NCBI GenBank assembly: GCA_036346255.1
Contig: CM070620.1
Location: 11,644,671-11,708,670, forward strand
Reading direction: 5' to 3'
DNA from: Ampelocalamus luodianensis
Lineage: Eukaryota; Streptophyta; Magnoliopsida; Poales; Poaceae
DNA: 64,000 nt
In this document: positions 44,897 through 56,799 of the stretch, piece after piece
Position numbering within the stretch: position 1 is the first letter of the stretch
Layout of the letters: every line of letters begins with the position of its first letter
Program-made: the position numbers and the translations under genes
The notes under the pieces: model-generated
What the model was told of the DNA's origin: nothing
The model's input: only the letters and a program-made list of their open reading frames with translations
Databases searched by the model: none

Positions 44897-45289
44897 TCAA
44901 ATGCAGACTAGTCTGTTACCACTTCATCTGTATGCAGAGCTTCTTTCATTCTTGTTGACTTGTTTGATTGTGTTTAGAAATTTTGTGGTGTTGTTGTTTA
45001 CAACAGGTTGTTGAAATGAAGCCGCAAACTGGTAGAGAATACAAAATCACGGTCCTGTACCATGAGAAGAACATTACTGTAGGAATGCTACATTGGCTTG
45101 TAATCCAGTACACTATCAAGAACACAACACCAGAAAAAGGATTTCTTAATTATCAAGCATCACCTAGTAATTCTGGCTACAAAAACTAAACATATGGAAA
45201 AGGCCAAATACTATGGATGTAAATCACACTTGAAATCTAGAAAGAGTGAAGCGCAACACTAACACTAATTGAAATTTTTGATGTTATCA
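44897..45289. other. Spacer with one short open frame
   Basis: The plus-strand frame 44968-45189 reads VVEMKPQTGREYKITVLYHEKNITVGML and so on. I do not recognise it; it could be another captured exon. Nothing else seen. Confidence 0.35.
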
Positions 45290-45354
45290 GAAATTAAGGA
45301 GCACAATAAATAAGAAAACATGATACTGGCTCAGTAGATAGATAAGAAGCTCAC

Positions 45355-45552
45355 CGATCTTCTGATGGCTGAGTTCTTTGCACCTACTAACAACAACTTG
45401 GAAATCAATGCCCCAATAGTCAATGTCCATGCGCTGTTGTACACAAAGAATACAGGCTATGTTCTCTTCATCATTCAAGTGATCAATATCTTCAGGATTC
45501 TGAGGTTGCAAGCCAACAATAAAGCTATCACTTATGAGAGCATAATTCATAC
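45355..45552 (-). pseudogene. Captured exon of SEX4-type phosphoglucan phosphatase
   Basis: One exon of 198 bases on the minus strand reads MNYALISDSFIVGLQPQN, PEDIDHLNDEENIACILCVQ, QRMDIDYWGIDFQVVVSRCK and ELSHQKI. This matches, as I recall it, the start of the dual-specificity phosphatase domain of plant SEX4/DSP4 (MNYxLIxDxxIVGxQPQxPEDIDHL...YWGID). That enzyme dephosphorylates starch glucans in plastids. It is flanked by an AATTAG acceptor and a GTGAGC donor, both intact, and has the same split phase at both ends. The preceding and following exons and the CxxGxxR catalytic site are absent here. A likely transposon-captured fragment. Confidence 0.8.
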
Positions 45553-45850
45553 CTAATTCCAGGTTAGAATTAATTCTTGAATGCCAAAAAGGCCTATTTT
45601 CTTTGGCTCTAATTAATTATTATGTCTAGGTCAACAAAAAAAATTAAAGCGACAGAAGAACATCTAATTGACCTCATGGCAGAAGAGGACCAAAATGTTT
45701 ACTTCTACATAACGATGCTATCACTAAATTGCTTCTTTTTTCAGTAAAAAGTTGAAGAACTTATGTATGACATGAATATTTCGCAAACACCATGAAACTG
45801 CTATCTGAAGGTACAACATGAATATTTCATCAATCACTGACATGCTTACT

Positions 45851-48800
45851 TGTCGGGCCTGGGAGCGAAGGATCCCGGGTCCTCCGTGTATTCCACACTA
45901 GTCCCAGATCAGTAGCTAGTGTACAGAGTCAAACAAGAAATGATAACACAACCATACAACGTCTTTCGTTGAAATAATTAGAGTTGATACAAAAGGAACA
46001 TAAAACCAACAAGCAGATTACATCGTAAGCAAAAACAGCAAGATAGACCACACGATTCACCACAAGCAATCGTCCGGAGGGCGTAATCTGGTCGTCCAAG
46101 GTCTCCGACTCCTTGTAGCATTCCTCTCCTGCTCAATAATTAAATTAAGCAAGAGTGAACACAACAACCGTGCTCGCAAGTCACACCCGTCAAGTAACAG
46201 ATTATAATGCATGCAAGGATATCTCAACGGAAGGCTTATAGAGTTGATTTGCATAAAGCCATGATTCTTTCCAAATACTTGTACTAAGTTCCAAAGTAGT
46301 TATTCTATACTAAAATCCTTTTTCCATAACTCAAGTTTTATAGTCAGATAACATTCATCAATAAGTGGTGAAGGATACCCTCCTATTACAAGGCTACCCG
46401 CCCAAAACCCATTTGGATAGAGATCCAAAACCATTTAATAAAATCTTTCGAAAATAAAATGAGAAATCTTACTTGGAGTGGCTTTGCCAGCATGTCTATG
46501 ACTGTGGACACGGCTATTCGAATAGGTTTACACTCTGCAGAGGTGTACAGCTTTACCCACACGACACGACTTCTCTAGTTTGTTTGGTATCCATCGATAC
46601 CACCGCTCACTACCTTAGGTGAGCAGTCTAGAGCACGTGACAAGGCCTTTACAAAACACCATTCCACTGCAGTCCCCCCTCGCTAAGGTTTCGCCTATTT
46701 TGGATAGAAACCCGCAGGGTTCAAGCCCCCTCTTGCGCCAGGTGGGAATACATAAAAGTAGGTCGTAAACCACACCCACGCAACTGGATGGAACGACCAC
46801 GGTGAAATTATGCAAATTAGTTAGCCAGGTCTCGCCAATTCGAGGCATGTGGTAGTACGATAAGGCGTAGCAAAATACGCTCGAAGACCAGTCCTTAACT
46901 GACGTGTGTGACTTTCACAAAACCCTGGGCCCCGAACATAGAAATGAGTCGATCCCGTGCATAGGCACACACCATCCAAGCATCCATTTCGTCCAAGTCC
47001 AAACAAATTTTTATTTTGTTTAACAAGTCAAACCATTTTATAAATCTCTATGGTAAAGACGATACCATAGTATCATTTTAAACCATAGTTAAATTTATGG
47101 CTAAATTCTTCAAAGTAAATATTTTTGAGCCAAGCTTCGACTAAGCACATAGTTTTTGCAACATGTTCTAGTTCATACTAATGTACCAACTAACTTTTAA
47201 CTAAGGCATCAAGGGAGATTCAAACTACACTCAAGTGTGGATGTACAAAGGAATTAGGAATAACTATATAAAGTTAATTGGGGATTTAAATTAGTTGAAT
47301 TTAAATATGCATGCAATGATAGTTTAAAATAGAATTTAAATACTTTCAAATACTAGGATTCAATATGAACAACGGTATGACTTGCCTTGATCGAATGCTT
47401 AAGGATCTACTTCTTCGAAGTGTTTGGGTTCCTCGGAGTCGTCAAAATCTACACGCGAAAACTAGCCGACTTCAAATAAACTTCCAATAAATACAAATGA
47501 AATCAAATGAACTCCAAATTAAAAAACAATTAGCGTAGATAGGTAGATCTAGAAGTTAGATGGATTTAGAAATTTGAATTGCTCGAATCAGATTTCGAAC
47601 GGAGGAGAACAAGCTCTCGGAAGTTTGAGAATTACATGGTCGGAAGAAGGTTCGACTGGTCAGAGGGAGGTGCGACTACAGGTGGTTGAAAGGGGGTTCA
47701 ACCAACTGGTCGGAAGGCTTGGACTACCTGGTCGAAAGGAAGTTTTGACTAGTCAGAAGGTTGATTCGACCACTGGTGGTCGGAAGGTGGTCGAATGAAG
47801 GCTTTGACTACCAGGTTGGAAGACGGATACGACTACTCGACGCAGTCGTAGGAAGGATACAACTACATGACACGGTCATAGGAAGAATACGAGAAGGATA
47901 CGACTACTCAACGTAGTCATAGAAAGAATACAGGAAGGATACGACTACTCAACAGCGGTCGAAAGAGAAGAAAGAACTCGATTGCTCGACGCGGTCAAAA
48001 GAACAAAACAGTAGAATAGGGCATAGGAAGTTGGCCAAAAGAATAAGAGAAAGCAGGGTACAGGGAACTCACCAGAACAAAGAGAGAGAGAGACTAGAGG
48101 AGGCTAGTGGACTGCGAACGGTGGTGGGGAAACTCGCAACTGAAGGCAAAGTAGGACGGCGGCGAAGGGGTCAGCCAGGACTGACGGGGAAGAGGAAACA
48201 CGGCGGCTCCTACGAAACAAAACTGAAATAGAGAGAGAAGATTGCTTCAAGGAGCTCTGGGACAAGAATTGATGCGGGGTTTAAACTTGGAGCGCGGTGC
48301 TTCGGGCAAACCACAACAACAAGAGCAAGGGAGGGAGAGTTGGGTGCACGCGGTGCTCACCTAAATAGGTGAAGGTGGCGCACGGTTCGATGAGGAGGAA
48401 GGTGGTTTGACCGTTAGCAAGAGAAGATTGACAGCGGCCCTAGAGGCGGTGGTGCGAGCTCCAGCTAGTGGCGGTGAAACTCGAAGCGCGACGAAATGGG
48501 GTGAGAGAGAGGGAGAGTTGAAAGCTGAGGGGAAAAATAAGAGGACAAAGGCTTCCTGGTGCTCTATTTATAGAGGAAGAAAGGAGAACCGGGCAACAAG
48601 ATGGAGCGGTGTGAAAAGAAAAAGAAAAATACGGTGGGGGCGAAGACAACAGCAAGATGAAGCGGTGAAAAGGGAAAAAATACGACGGAGCGGAGACAAC
48701 AGTATTTAATGCGCAGGTTAGAGGGACGGGATGGGGGTAGGCGCGACAGGGGTGACCGCATTTAATGCGCATGTCACTCAGCAAACAGAGGGAGGAAAGA

Positions 48801-49282
48801 GAAGGTGTGCAGGGGCGGACAGGTGTGGCCGGTCAAACTGAAAGGCTGATCAAAACTAAGAGGCGGCCGACACCAACAGACTGGTCGAAACCAACAGACT
48901 GATTGAAACCAACAGATTGGTCGACACGAGAGGGTGATCGAAACCAGAGAGTGTTTGAAAAGGAAGGGTGATTGAAACCAAAGAGGTGGTTGTAACCACA
49001 AGGGTTGTCATGACAGAAGGGTAGTCATGACCAAGAGGGTGGTCATAGGAGGTCCTAAGGAGGTCGAGGGGAGAACGGAACGAACAGAGAAAGGGAATTT
49101 TAAACACTAGAGAACAACAGCAAACTCCAAACCAAAATTTTGAATTAGTTGAAGTTAGATTTAGTCATTTAAATTGTTTTAAATTTCTAAAATCTCAAGT
49201 TAAGCTTTAGAACTACAACAAAACCAAACGGTTATTTTTATTTTGAAGATTTTCAAAAAGCTTAGAAAAACAGGGCGTTACA
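45851..49282 (-). repeat. 3' LTR of the Tekay-type element, 3.43 kb
   Basis: It starts TGTAACGCCCTGTTTTTC at 49282 (minus strand) and ends CCCGACA at 45851. A (GGTCG/CGACC)-rich stretch lies at about 47640-48000 and an AATAGAG-like TATA region at 48564. Matches the truncated copy at 52934-56098. Confidence 0.9.
48564..48573 (-). promoter_or_regulatory. LTR TATA box (minus strand)
   Basis: CTATAAATAG on the minus strand, conserved in the other LTR at 55381-55390. Likely start of U3-driven transcription. Confidence 0.6.
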
Positions 49283-49283
49283 A

Positions 49284-49300
49284 ACCTACCCCCCTTAAGG
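49284..49300 (-). other. Polypurine tract of the Tekay-type element
   Basis: On the minus strand TTAAGGGGGGTAGG lies immediately before the LTR start TGTAACG. Confidence 0.8.
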
Positions 49301-49813
49301 GAATCTCGACCCTAAGATTCGGACTTGGTCAGTAAAAAGGTGGGGATACTCAGCCTTCGGATCTTTTTCTCGTTCCTAGTTGGTTTCTTCTTCTGAGTGG
49401 TTACTCCACTGGACTTTGCATGAACGGAGGATCTTGCTTATGGTAATGCGCTCTGCGACATCAAGAATCTTGATCGGGTGCTCCACATAGGTGAGGTCTT
49501 CCTAAAGATCAATGCGCTCCAGCAATGTTTGGTCTGTTGGAACTCTAAGACACTTCTTTAGTTGTGATACGTGAAAGACGTCATGGACTACAGACAAAGA
49601 TGCCAGTAGCTCTAACTGATAGGCGGCTTCGCCTCATCTTCTCAAGATCTTGTATGGCCCAACAAATTTTGGTGCGAGCTTCCCTTTGGTATGAAATCTC
49701 CGTACTCCTCTGAGTGGAGTTACTCTGAGATAGACGAAATCTCCTGTTTCAAAGGATAATTCTTTGCGACGATTGTCAGCATAACTCTTCTGTCAGGATT
49801 GAGTCACTCGCAA

Positions 49814-50634
49814 TCATTCCCTTATCATTCTTACTTTTCTTTCGGCATCCTTAATCAATTCTGGTCCAAAGAAATGATGTTCTCCCACTTGATCCCAAAG
49901 GAGAGGGGTTCTACACTGTCTGATGTACAATGCTTCAAATGGATACATCTGCAAGCTGGCTTGGTAGCTGTTGTTGTACGAGAATTCTACATAAGGATGG
50001 TTCTGATCCCAACTCTTCCCATAGTCTATAGCATAGGCTCGAAGCATGTATTCCAAAATCTGGTTTACACGTTTAGTCTGTCTATCTGTTTGGAGATGAT
50101 ATGCTATACTGAAGTTGAGTCTAGTCCCCAAGGCTTCATGTAGTCTCTTCCAAAACCTATAGGTCAACTGGGAACCTCTGTCAGACATTATCCTTTTGGG
50201 TACTCCATGTAGACAAACGATTCTGGCCATGTACAACTCTGCCAATTTACTGCTTTGGTAGGTGGTTTTGATGGAAATGAAATGTGCCACTTTAGTCAAA
50301 CGATCGATCACGACCCAGATGGAATCATATCCCGATTGGGTCCTAGGTAAACCGGTAATAAAGTCCATGTCGACTTGTTCCCATTTCCACTCAGGAATTG
50401 GCAAAGGTTGTAATAGTTTAGCGGGTTCCACTCGGGAATTGGCGAAGGTTGTAACAGTCCAACGGATCTCTGATGCTCCGCCTTAACTGTTTGGCATACA
50501 TCACAGCATGCAACAAATTCAGCAATCTCTCGCTTCATACTGACCCACCAACACTTTTCTTTCAGATCCTGGTATATCTTGGTACTTCCCGGGTGAATGG
50601 AGTAAGGTGATTCATGAGCTTCCCTCATAATCAA
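49814..50634 (-). pseudogene. Integrase (gypsy), catalytic Glu replaced by Lys
   Basis: The zinc-binding part reads HESPYSIHPG and CWWVSMKREIAEFVACCDVC. The core shows DMDFITGLPRTQ (first Asp) and IMSDRGSQL (second Asp). The third position reads HLQTDRQTKRVNQ where intact relatives have Gln-Thr-Glu, so the catalytic Glu is Lys. A 41-base tandem duplication (50388-50417 repeated at 50429-50458) also shifts the frame between the zinc finger and the core. A chromodomain-like end is not clear in 49290-49800. Inactive. Confidence 0.88.
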
Positions 50635-50639
50635 CTGTT

Positions 50640-52419
50640 TTATTTCCTGATGATTAGGTACACAGATACGGTTACCGAACCAAACTGAATCTTGTTCATC
50701 TTCAGAGAATCATAGAGTTTTGCCTCTTCTCATGTTCTTCTTGATTTCCTTAATGTCTCAATCTCCTTCCTGATTTTGTCTAATCTAACTCTGAACAGTC
50801 GGTTGAACTTCTAAGGTGTTTACAAAACCCTGGTTAACGATCTCCAAATTCAGATGCGTTAAATGTTCATACAACCTTGGCTGACTCTCCTGAACTAATA
50901 TAGTGTTGCAATACCCTTTTCGACTTAGGGCATCTGCCACCATATTCTGAGGTCATAATACTTTATCAGCTCTAACCATCTCCTTTGCCTGAGATTGAGC
51001 TCTGTCTGAGTAAAGATGTACTTCAAGCTTTTGTGATCCATGAAAATCTAACAGCGATTACCAATGAGGTAATGCTGCCAAATTCTCAAGGCATGCACAA
51101 TTGCGGCTAGCTCCAAATCATGCGTAGATTAATTTCCTTCATAAGGCTTCAGCTATCGAGATGTATAAGCTACAACTTCACCTTCCTACATCAGCACACA
51201 TTCAAGGTCCTTACGAGAGGCGTCACAGAAAATCTCAAAATCCTTATGGATGTCAGGTAAGACTAACACAGGTGTAGAAACTAGTCTTTTCTTCAACTCC
51301 TGGAAACTTTGCTCACAAGCATCTCTCCATTCAAACTTCTTCTCTTTCTTCAAAAGTTGAGTCATAGGCTGACGGTTTTGGAGAACCTTCGATGAATCTT
51401 CGGTAATACCCAACTAAACCGAGGAAACTTCTCACTTTGGTGACGGACTTGGGTTGCTTCTAATCCATCATGGCTTAAACCTTGGCGGGGTCTACTGCAA
51501 CTCCTCCTGCTGACATGATATGTCCGAGAAAAGCCACTTGGCTTAGCCAAAATACACTTTTACTGAATTTGGCATAGAGCTGCTGCTCTCTGAGTCTTTC
51601 CAAAACTGTCCAGAGATGCTTCTCATGCTCTTCTTCATCCTTTGAGTAGATGAGAATGTCGTCAATGAATACGACCACAAACTGATCAAAGGATTCCATG
51701 AATACTTTATTCATTATGTTCATGAAATAAGCCGGTGCATTCGTCAACCCGAATGATATTACTGTGAACTCGTACAATCCATATCTTGTGGTGAAAGCAG
51801 TCTTGGGGATGTCTTCTGGTCTGATCTTCAACTGATGGTAATCAGATCTTAAATCAATCTTGGAGAAAACACTTGCTCCTTTCAACTGGTCAAAGAGGTC
51901 ATCGATCCTGGGCAAATGATACTTGTTCTTGATTGTGACTTCATTGAGTGATCTGTAATCCACGCACATCCTCATATTGTTATCTTTCTTTCTGATAAAC
52001 AGTACTGGTGCTCCCCAAGGCGATGAACTTGGTTGGATATAACCCTTATCCTGTAACCCTTTGATTTTTTTTCTTCAATTTGCTAACTCATTGGCGGGTA
52101 TTCTGTAGGGTCTCTTTGAAATTGGAGCAGTCCCTGAGATTAAGTCAATTAAGAACATAATTTCCCTATCTGGTGGCATACCGGGTAATTCTTTAGGAAA
52201 TACATCCGGGTATTCATTTACCACTGGGACGTCTTCCAACTTCACTTCCTTCAGACTGGTCAGGATAGGACTTTCTCTAACAGAGATATCGGGTCTGAAC
52301 TCCACTTCAATTCCTTGTTCATTGGTGAGAGTGATAGATCTATTGGCACAGTCTATCTGGCCTTGATTATTGGCTATCCAATGCATTCCGAGAATCACAT
52401 CTAGCTCTTGGGATTGCAA
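50640..52419 (-). pseudogene. Reverse transcriptase and RNase H (gypsy)
   Basis: On the minus strand I read VILGMHWIANNQGQIDC, GMPPDREIMFLIDL, then an in-frame stop at 52075-52077, SSSPWGAPVLF, MRMCVDYRSLNEVTIKNKY, VFSKIDLRSDYHQL, TAFTTRYGLYEF, and the catalytic FIDDILIYS. The RNase H part follows with FEWRDACEQSFQELK and FEIFCDASRKDL. Further stops (after KV near 51477) and at least one frameshift near 51370 break it. It normally copies the element's RNA and removes the RNA strand. Confidence 0.9.
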
Positions 52420-52446
52420 GATTATTAAGTCTGCTAGGAAAGGTAC

Positions 52447-52934
52447 TCATGATATTTCCAATGTAAGGTTTGGGCATAGGAAACTAGTCCTCATTTCCAA
52501 GCCCGGAGAATAGATTAACATAGGGTTAATTAAATGAGATATAGATAACCCATATTTTCTCACAAACTTAGTTGAAACAAAAAAATACAAAGCTCCTGAA
52601 TCAAATAAAACTAATGCTGGCATTGAATTGACAAGGAACGTACCAAGAACCACATCTGGTGCAGTTTGAGCTTCTTCTGCTGTGACATGATTCACACGTC
52701 CCTTTATATACTGGACTGACGGTTTCACCACTAGAGTGCAGCCAGGTGCTGGGATTCCCTGATTTGGTTGTGTTGGAGTTGCTGGTTGCTGCTTCTTCGG
52801 ACACTTATTGGCGTAGTGCCCCAATTTATTGCAATGGAAATAGGTAACTCCTGCAGTTGAGGTAGCGGGTGCCTTCTTCTAGTACTGACCTCCTGGAGAG
52901 GTGACACGAATGGGGTTGCCTAGACGTCGAGCTG
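52447..52934 (-). pseudogene. Gag zinc knuckle and protease (gypsy)
   Basis: Directly after the deletion junction the minus strand reads MPARRLGNPIRVTSPGG and the zinc knuckle CNKLGHYANKC. The protease follows with LVLFDSGALYFFVS, where the Asp-Ser-Gly triad core is kept but the usual His of the following Ser-His is Leu-Tyr. The main gag body is missing. Confidence 0.85.
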
Positions 52935-55900
52935 GCATTCCCCTCCCGCTCAATAATTAAATTAAGCAAGAGTGAGCACAACAACTGTGCTCGCTAGTCA
53001 CACCCGTCAAGTAACAAATTATAATGCATGCAAGGATATCTCAACAGAAAGCTTATAGAGTTTATTTGCATAAAGCTATGTTTCTTTCCAAATATTTGTA
53101 CTAAGATTCAAAGCAGTTATTCTATACTAAAATTCTTTTTCCATAACTCAAGTTTTATAGTCAGATAACATTCATCAACAAGTGGTGAATGATACCCTCC
53201 TATCACAAGGCTACCCGCCAAAAACCCATTTGGATAGAGATCCAAAAATCATTTAATAAAGTCTTTCGAAAACAAAACCAGAAATCTAACTTGGAGTGGC
53301 TTTGTCAGCATATCCATGACCGTGGACACAACTATTCGAATAGGTTTACACTCTGCAGAGGTGTACAACTTTACCCACACGACACAACTTCTCTAGTTTA
53401 TTTGGCATCCGTCGATACCACTGCTCACTATCTTATGTGAGCAGTCTAGAGCACGTGATAAGGCCTTTACAAAGCGTCATTCCACTGCAGTCCCCCCTCT
53501 CTAAGGTTTCGCCCATTTTGGATAGAAACCCGCAGGGTTCAGGCCCCCTCTTGCGCCACGTGGGATTACATAAAAGTAGGTCGTAAACGACACCCACGCA
53601 ACCGGATGGAACGACCACGGTGAAACAATGCAAATTAGTTAGCCTGGTCCCGCCCATTTGAGACATGTGGTAGTACGATAAGGCGTAGCAAAATACGCTT
53701 GAAGACCGGTCCTTAACTGACTTGGGCAACTTTCACAAAACCCTAGGCCTCGACTATATAAATGAGTCGATCTCATGCATAGAACATGCACCATATAAGC
53801 ATCCATTTCACCCAAGTCCAAACTAATTTTTACTTTGTTTAACATGTCAAGCCATTTTATAAATCTCTATGGTAAAGACGATACCATAGTATCATTTTAA
53901 ACCATAGTTAAATTTGTGATTAAATTCCCAAAGTAAATATTTTTAAGCTAAGCTTCGACTAAGCACTAAGTTTTTGCAACATATTCTGGTTCATACTGAT
54001 GCACCAACTAGCTTTTAACTAAGGCATCAAGGGTGATTCAAACAACATTCAAGTGTGGATGTACAAAGGAATTAGGAATAACTATAAAGTTAAAACATGG
54101 ATTTAAATTACTTGAATTTAAATACGCATGCAATAATAGTTTAAAACAGAATTTAAATACTTTGAAATACTAGGATTCAATATGATCAAATGTATGACTT
54201 GCCTTGCTCGAATGCTTGAGGATCTACTTTTTCGAAGTGTTCGGGTTCCCCAGAGTCGTCGAAATCTACATGTGAAAACGAGCCAACTTCAAATAAACTT
54301 CCAATAAATACAAATAAAATCAAATGAACTCTAAATTAAAAAAATTTAGCGTAAATAGCTAGATTTGGAAGTTAGATGGATTTAAAAATTTGAATCGCTC
54401 GAATCGAATTTCGAATGGAGGAGAATGGGCTCTCGAAAGTTTGAGAATTATATGATCGGAAGAAGGTTCGACTGGTCGGAGGGAGGTTCGACTACAGGTG
54501 GTCGAAAGGGTGTTCAACCAAACTGGTCGGAAGGCTTGGACTACCTGGTCAAAAGGAAGTTTCGACTGGTCAAAAGGTTGATTCGACCACTGGTGGTCGG
54601 AAGGTGGTCGAATGAAGGCTTCGACTATCAGGTCGGAAGAGTGATACAACTACTCGACGCAGTCGTAGGAAGGATACGACTACACGACATGGTCGTAGGA
54701 AGAATACGAGAAGGATAAGACTACTCAACGTGGTCGTACGAAGAATACAGGAAGGATACGACTACTCAACAACGGTCGAAAGAGAAGAAAGAACTCAACT
54801 GCTCGACGCGGTCAAAAGGACAAAACAGCATAACAGGGTATGAGAAGTTGGCCAAAAGAATAAGAGAAAGCAGGGTACGGAGAACTCACCAGAATAGAGA
54901 GAGATACTGGAGGAGGCTGGTGGACTACGAACTGTGGCGGGGAAACAAATAGCCAAAGGCGAAGGAGGACGGATCCGAAGGGATCAGCCGGGATTAACGG
55001 GGAAGAGGAAACGCGGTGCCTCCTGCGAAACAAAACTGAAATAGAGAGAGAAGATTGCTTCAAGGAGATCTGAGACAAGAATTGATGTAGGGCTTAAACT
55101 CGGAGCACGATACTTCGGGCAAACCACAGTAACAAGAGCGAGGGATGGAGAGTTGGGTGCATGCGGTGCTCACCTAAATAGGCAAAGGCTACTCATGGTT
55201 CGACGAGGAGGAAGGTGGTTTGGCCGTCGGTAGGAGAAGCTTGACGGTGGCCCTAGAGGAGGTGGCACGAGCTCCAGCAGGTAGCGGTGAAACTCGAAGC
55301 GCGGCAAAACGGGGCGCAAGAGAGAGAGAGAGAGTTAAAAGCTAAGGGAAAAAACAAGATGGCAAAGGCTCACTAGTGCTCTATTTATAGAGGAAGAATA
55401 GAGAACCGGGTAACAAGATGAAGCGGTGTGAAAAGAGAAACAAAAATGCGGTGGGGGCGGAGACAACAGCAAGATGAAGCGGGGTGAAAAGAAAAAGAAA
55501 AATATGGTAGGGCAGAGACAACAATATTTAATGCACACGTCAAAGGGACGGGATGGGGGCAGGCGCGACAAAGGTGACCACATTTAATGCGCACGTCGTT
55601 GAGGAAACAAAGGGAGGAAAGAGAAGGTGTGTAGGGGCTGACAGGCGGGGCCGATCAAACCGAATGGTTGGTCAAAACTAAGAGGCGACCGACACTAACA
55701 GACTGGTCAAAACCAACAAACTGGTCAACAGCAGAGGGTGGTCGAAACCAAAGAGTGGTCGAAAAGGATGTGTGGTCGAAACCAAAGAGGTGGTTGTAAC
55801 CACAGGGGTGGTCGTGACTGAAGGGTGATATGACCAAAAGGGTGGTCGTAGGAGGTCCTCAAGGGAGGTCCTGACGAGGTCGAGGGGAGAACAAAACGAA

Positions 55901-56098
55901 CAGAAAAAGCGGATTTTAAACACTAGAGAACTCCAACAAACTCCAAACCAAAATTTTGAATTAGTTGAAGTTAGATTTAGTCATTTAAATTATTTTTAAT
56001 TTCTAAAATCTCAAGTTAAGCTTTAGAACTACAACAAAACCAAACAATTATTTTTATTTTGAAAATTTTCAAAAAGCTCAGGAAAACAGGGCGTTACA
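52934..56098 (-). repeat. 5' LTR of the Tekay-type element, 3'-truncated
   Basis: It matches 46117-49282 and ends TGTAACGCCCTG at 56098 on the minus strand. The last ~270 bases of the LTR are missing at 52934, where gag/pol coding begins. Confidence 0.88.
55381..55390 (-). promoter_or_regulatory. LTR TATA box (minus strand), 5' LTR
   Basis: Same CTATAAATAG as in the 3' LTR, here in the LTR upstream of the coding region. Confidence 0.6.
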
Positions 56099-56284
56099 TT
56101 ACTGGCTTATAAGAACTCACTAGATTAGTTAAGCTTATGTGCGCAAAAGAACAATATCATGTACACTTGGTTGATCATTCAACAAAGTGGTGTGCTTCTG
56201 CATTGATCATTCAATCGAGTACCAAGATTGATTGATCCAAAGGACTATAATGTTATATACATAGGGAGAAATGTGATTTCAAAC

Positions 56285-56706
56285 CCGAACTTCCAATTGC
56301 AGCGACTTCAAGTACTCGATTGCTTCGTCTAGTATCGATGCTTTGTCGGTTTGAAAAAATGACTAGAATGACTACTTGTGCATAAAAATATCAAATTGGA
56401 CAATAACATACTGTGAAATGTTTCTTTACCTTGTTGCAATGGGGCACAAGTTCTTGCAATGCTCACATCTTTTCATTAATCTGATCCCTTCTTCTCTACG
56501 GCAAGAAACAATCACAACAAATCAAGAACATTCATTTTACTGCAAATAGCACCTACGGCTATGGTTGATTCTTCAGGCCTTACCCGCCCCAACAGGTTAT
56601 GAACCTCAGCGGCGTGAGTCCCGCACTTCGCCGCCGACTTCCTCGACAGCCGGGTCTCGTTGACAACCTCATAGTCGGCATCCTGTGAATTCGTGTTCCC
56701 CACCAA
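56285..56706 (-). pseudogene. Captured exons of a PIF-type bHLH transcription factor
   Basis: Three exons on the minus strand. Exon A (to 56584) ends KSAAKCGTHAAEVHNLLGR, with a GTAAGG donor. Exon B (56495-56430, 66 bases) reads RRRDQINEKM, a TGA, then ALQELVPHCNK, with TAG acceptor and GTAAAG donor. Exon C (56350-56285) reads TDKASILDEAIEYLKSLQLEV. Together these are the basic and helix-loop-helix regions of phytochrome-interacting-factor-like proteins, which bind G-box DNA. The stop replaces an Arg (CGA to TGA). The acceptor before exon C ends CAA instead of CAG. Both changes argue that the fragment is not functional. Same strand as the SEX4 exon. Confidence 0.82.
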
Positions 56707-56799
56707 TTCAGCTGAGTTGATGCAAGTTTATCCCATTTCCACCAACAAAGGAAACAAGAACACAACCTCACTGTAGCTATCCATGGATGTGAGCAAAGC

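Larger units (their letters stand above)
45851..56098 (-). mobile_element. Tekay-type Ty3/gypsy element, 10.2 kb, internally deleted
   Basis: Both ends carry TGTAACGCCCTG (minus-strand sense) and GACA, and a perfect TTACT duplication flanks the whole (45846-45850 and 56099-56103). On the minus strand the order is 5' LTR (56098-52934), end of gag with zinc knuckle, protease, RT, RNase H, integrase (to about 49290), polypurine tract and 3' LTR (49282-45851). The 5' LTR lacks its last ~270 bases, and the primer site and most of gag are gone, joined directly at about 52934. The two LTRs differ at about seven of ~160 bases at their ends. It splits a gene-capture locus. Confidence 0.9.

Noticed and set aside
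48407..49107. Several open frames in the Tekay LTR
   Set aside because: They occur in parallel in the second LTR with different breaks and have no domain, so they are LTR sequence.
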